The notes under the pieces: model-generated | What the model saw: the letters and a program-made list of their open reading frames with translations, nothing else | The model's database searches: none | What the model was told of the DNA's origin: nothing | NCBI GenBank assembly: GCA_019246575.1 | Contig: JAFAQG010000026.1 | Location: 1-5,061, forward strand | Direction: 5' to 3' | Source of the DNA: Acidobacteriaceae bacterium | Lineage (GTDB): Bacteria > Acidobacteriota > Terriglobia > Bryobacterales > Bryobacteraceae | DNA: 5,061 bases | Made by a program: the position numbers and the translations under genes | Shown here: one piece after another, positions 4,880-5,061 of the stretch | Layout: the number at the start of each line of letters is the position of its first letter | Numbering within the stretch: the first letter of the stretch is position 1

Positions 4880-5061
4880 TCAACGTGAGCAGAATAGGTC
4901 CGCTTCGCTGTGGCCGATCCGACACGTCGGGCAAATCACCTGCGCGATTTCGGCGTCCCGGACGTGTGTGGAGGCAATAAACAGGTTTGCAGAAGCGCGC
5001 GCCAAACGACGAATTTTATGAGCGATCTCAATGCGCCGCTTGCTGTCCAGATGGCGCGCGA
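4880..5061 (-). CDS. C-terminal end of an unknown protein with a zinc-ribbon-like tail (cut by window edge)
   Basis: The minus-strand frame is open from the right edge to a TGA at 4880-4882 and gives 59 residues. The first part is basic and helix-like (RHLDSKRRIEIAHKIRRLAR). The tail ICPTCRIGHSEADLFCSR carries Cys-Pro-x-Cys and a Phe-Cys spaced as in small zinc ribbons of the type CPxC...FCxxC. The stop falls exactly where the fourth cysteine would be expected. A plus-strand frame from ATG 5018 across the same bases is the competing reading, but only 14 codons are visible and no ribosome site precedes it. The gene is convergent with the AAC(3)-like gene, with a 38-base gap and no clear terminator. 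Family and function are not recognised; the start lies outside the window. Confidence 0.5.
   Translation of the reverse strand, partial: ARHLDSKRRIEIAHKIRRLARASANLFIASTHVRDAEIAQVICPTCRIGHSEADLFCSR

Noticed and set aside
4847..4886. Repeated CTCAACGT (4847-4854 and 4879-4886)
   Set aside because: Only 8 bases, two copies, one partly within the right-edge gene; not enough to call an attachment site or array.

Overview
The window looks like an accessory stretch of an alphaproteobacterial chromosome or large replicon. Coding regions are G+C-rich with third-position G/C, and the proteins read like those of Hyphomicrobiales or related soil and water alphaproteobacteria. This placement rests on general style only, because no rRNA, tRNA or marker gene is present. 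The first ~300 bases are visibly more A+T-rich than the rest, which fits a mosaic region.

Layout, left to right. Bases 1-388 hold no gene I can firmly support: one weak open frame running in from the left edge (3-206, +) and a short hairpin. Bases 389-862 (-) are the C-terminal half of an EamA/DMT-type membrane transporter whose N-terminal half is absent. Bases 863-1130 hold nothing recognisable. A complete 459-residue MFS drug exporter of the DHA2 (14-helix) type lies at 1131-2510 (-). Its upstream region (2511-2837) carries a plausible promoter and two strong dyad sequences that look like regulator sites. A GNAT acetyltransferase follows at 2838-3392 (-), then, divergently, a RimJ/RimL-type GNAT at 3562-4155 (+), then an AAC(3)-I-family aminoglycoside acetyltransferase-like gene at 4365-4841 (+). 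The right edge cuts a minus-strand gene (4880-5061) whose last residues resemble a zinc ribbon.

Functional theme: one intact multidrug-type exporter, one transporter remnant and three different GNAT acetyltransferases lie within about 4.5 kb. The AAC(3)-I-like protein is the most specific assignment and suggests drug or toxin modification. The exporter would act at the inner membrane and the acetyltransferases in the cytoplasm. The genes do not form one operon: MFS and GNAT1 share a strand but are 327 bases apart, and the other two GNATs point the opposite way. No transposase, integrase or clear integron attC site is visible. I found no convincing new multi-gene system. The points most worth checking are the exporter's dyad-rich promoter, the hairpin inside the start of the AAC(3)-like gene, the diverged repeat pair bracketing GNAT1, and the zinc-ribbon-like tail that stops exactly where a fourth cysteine would be expected.
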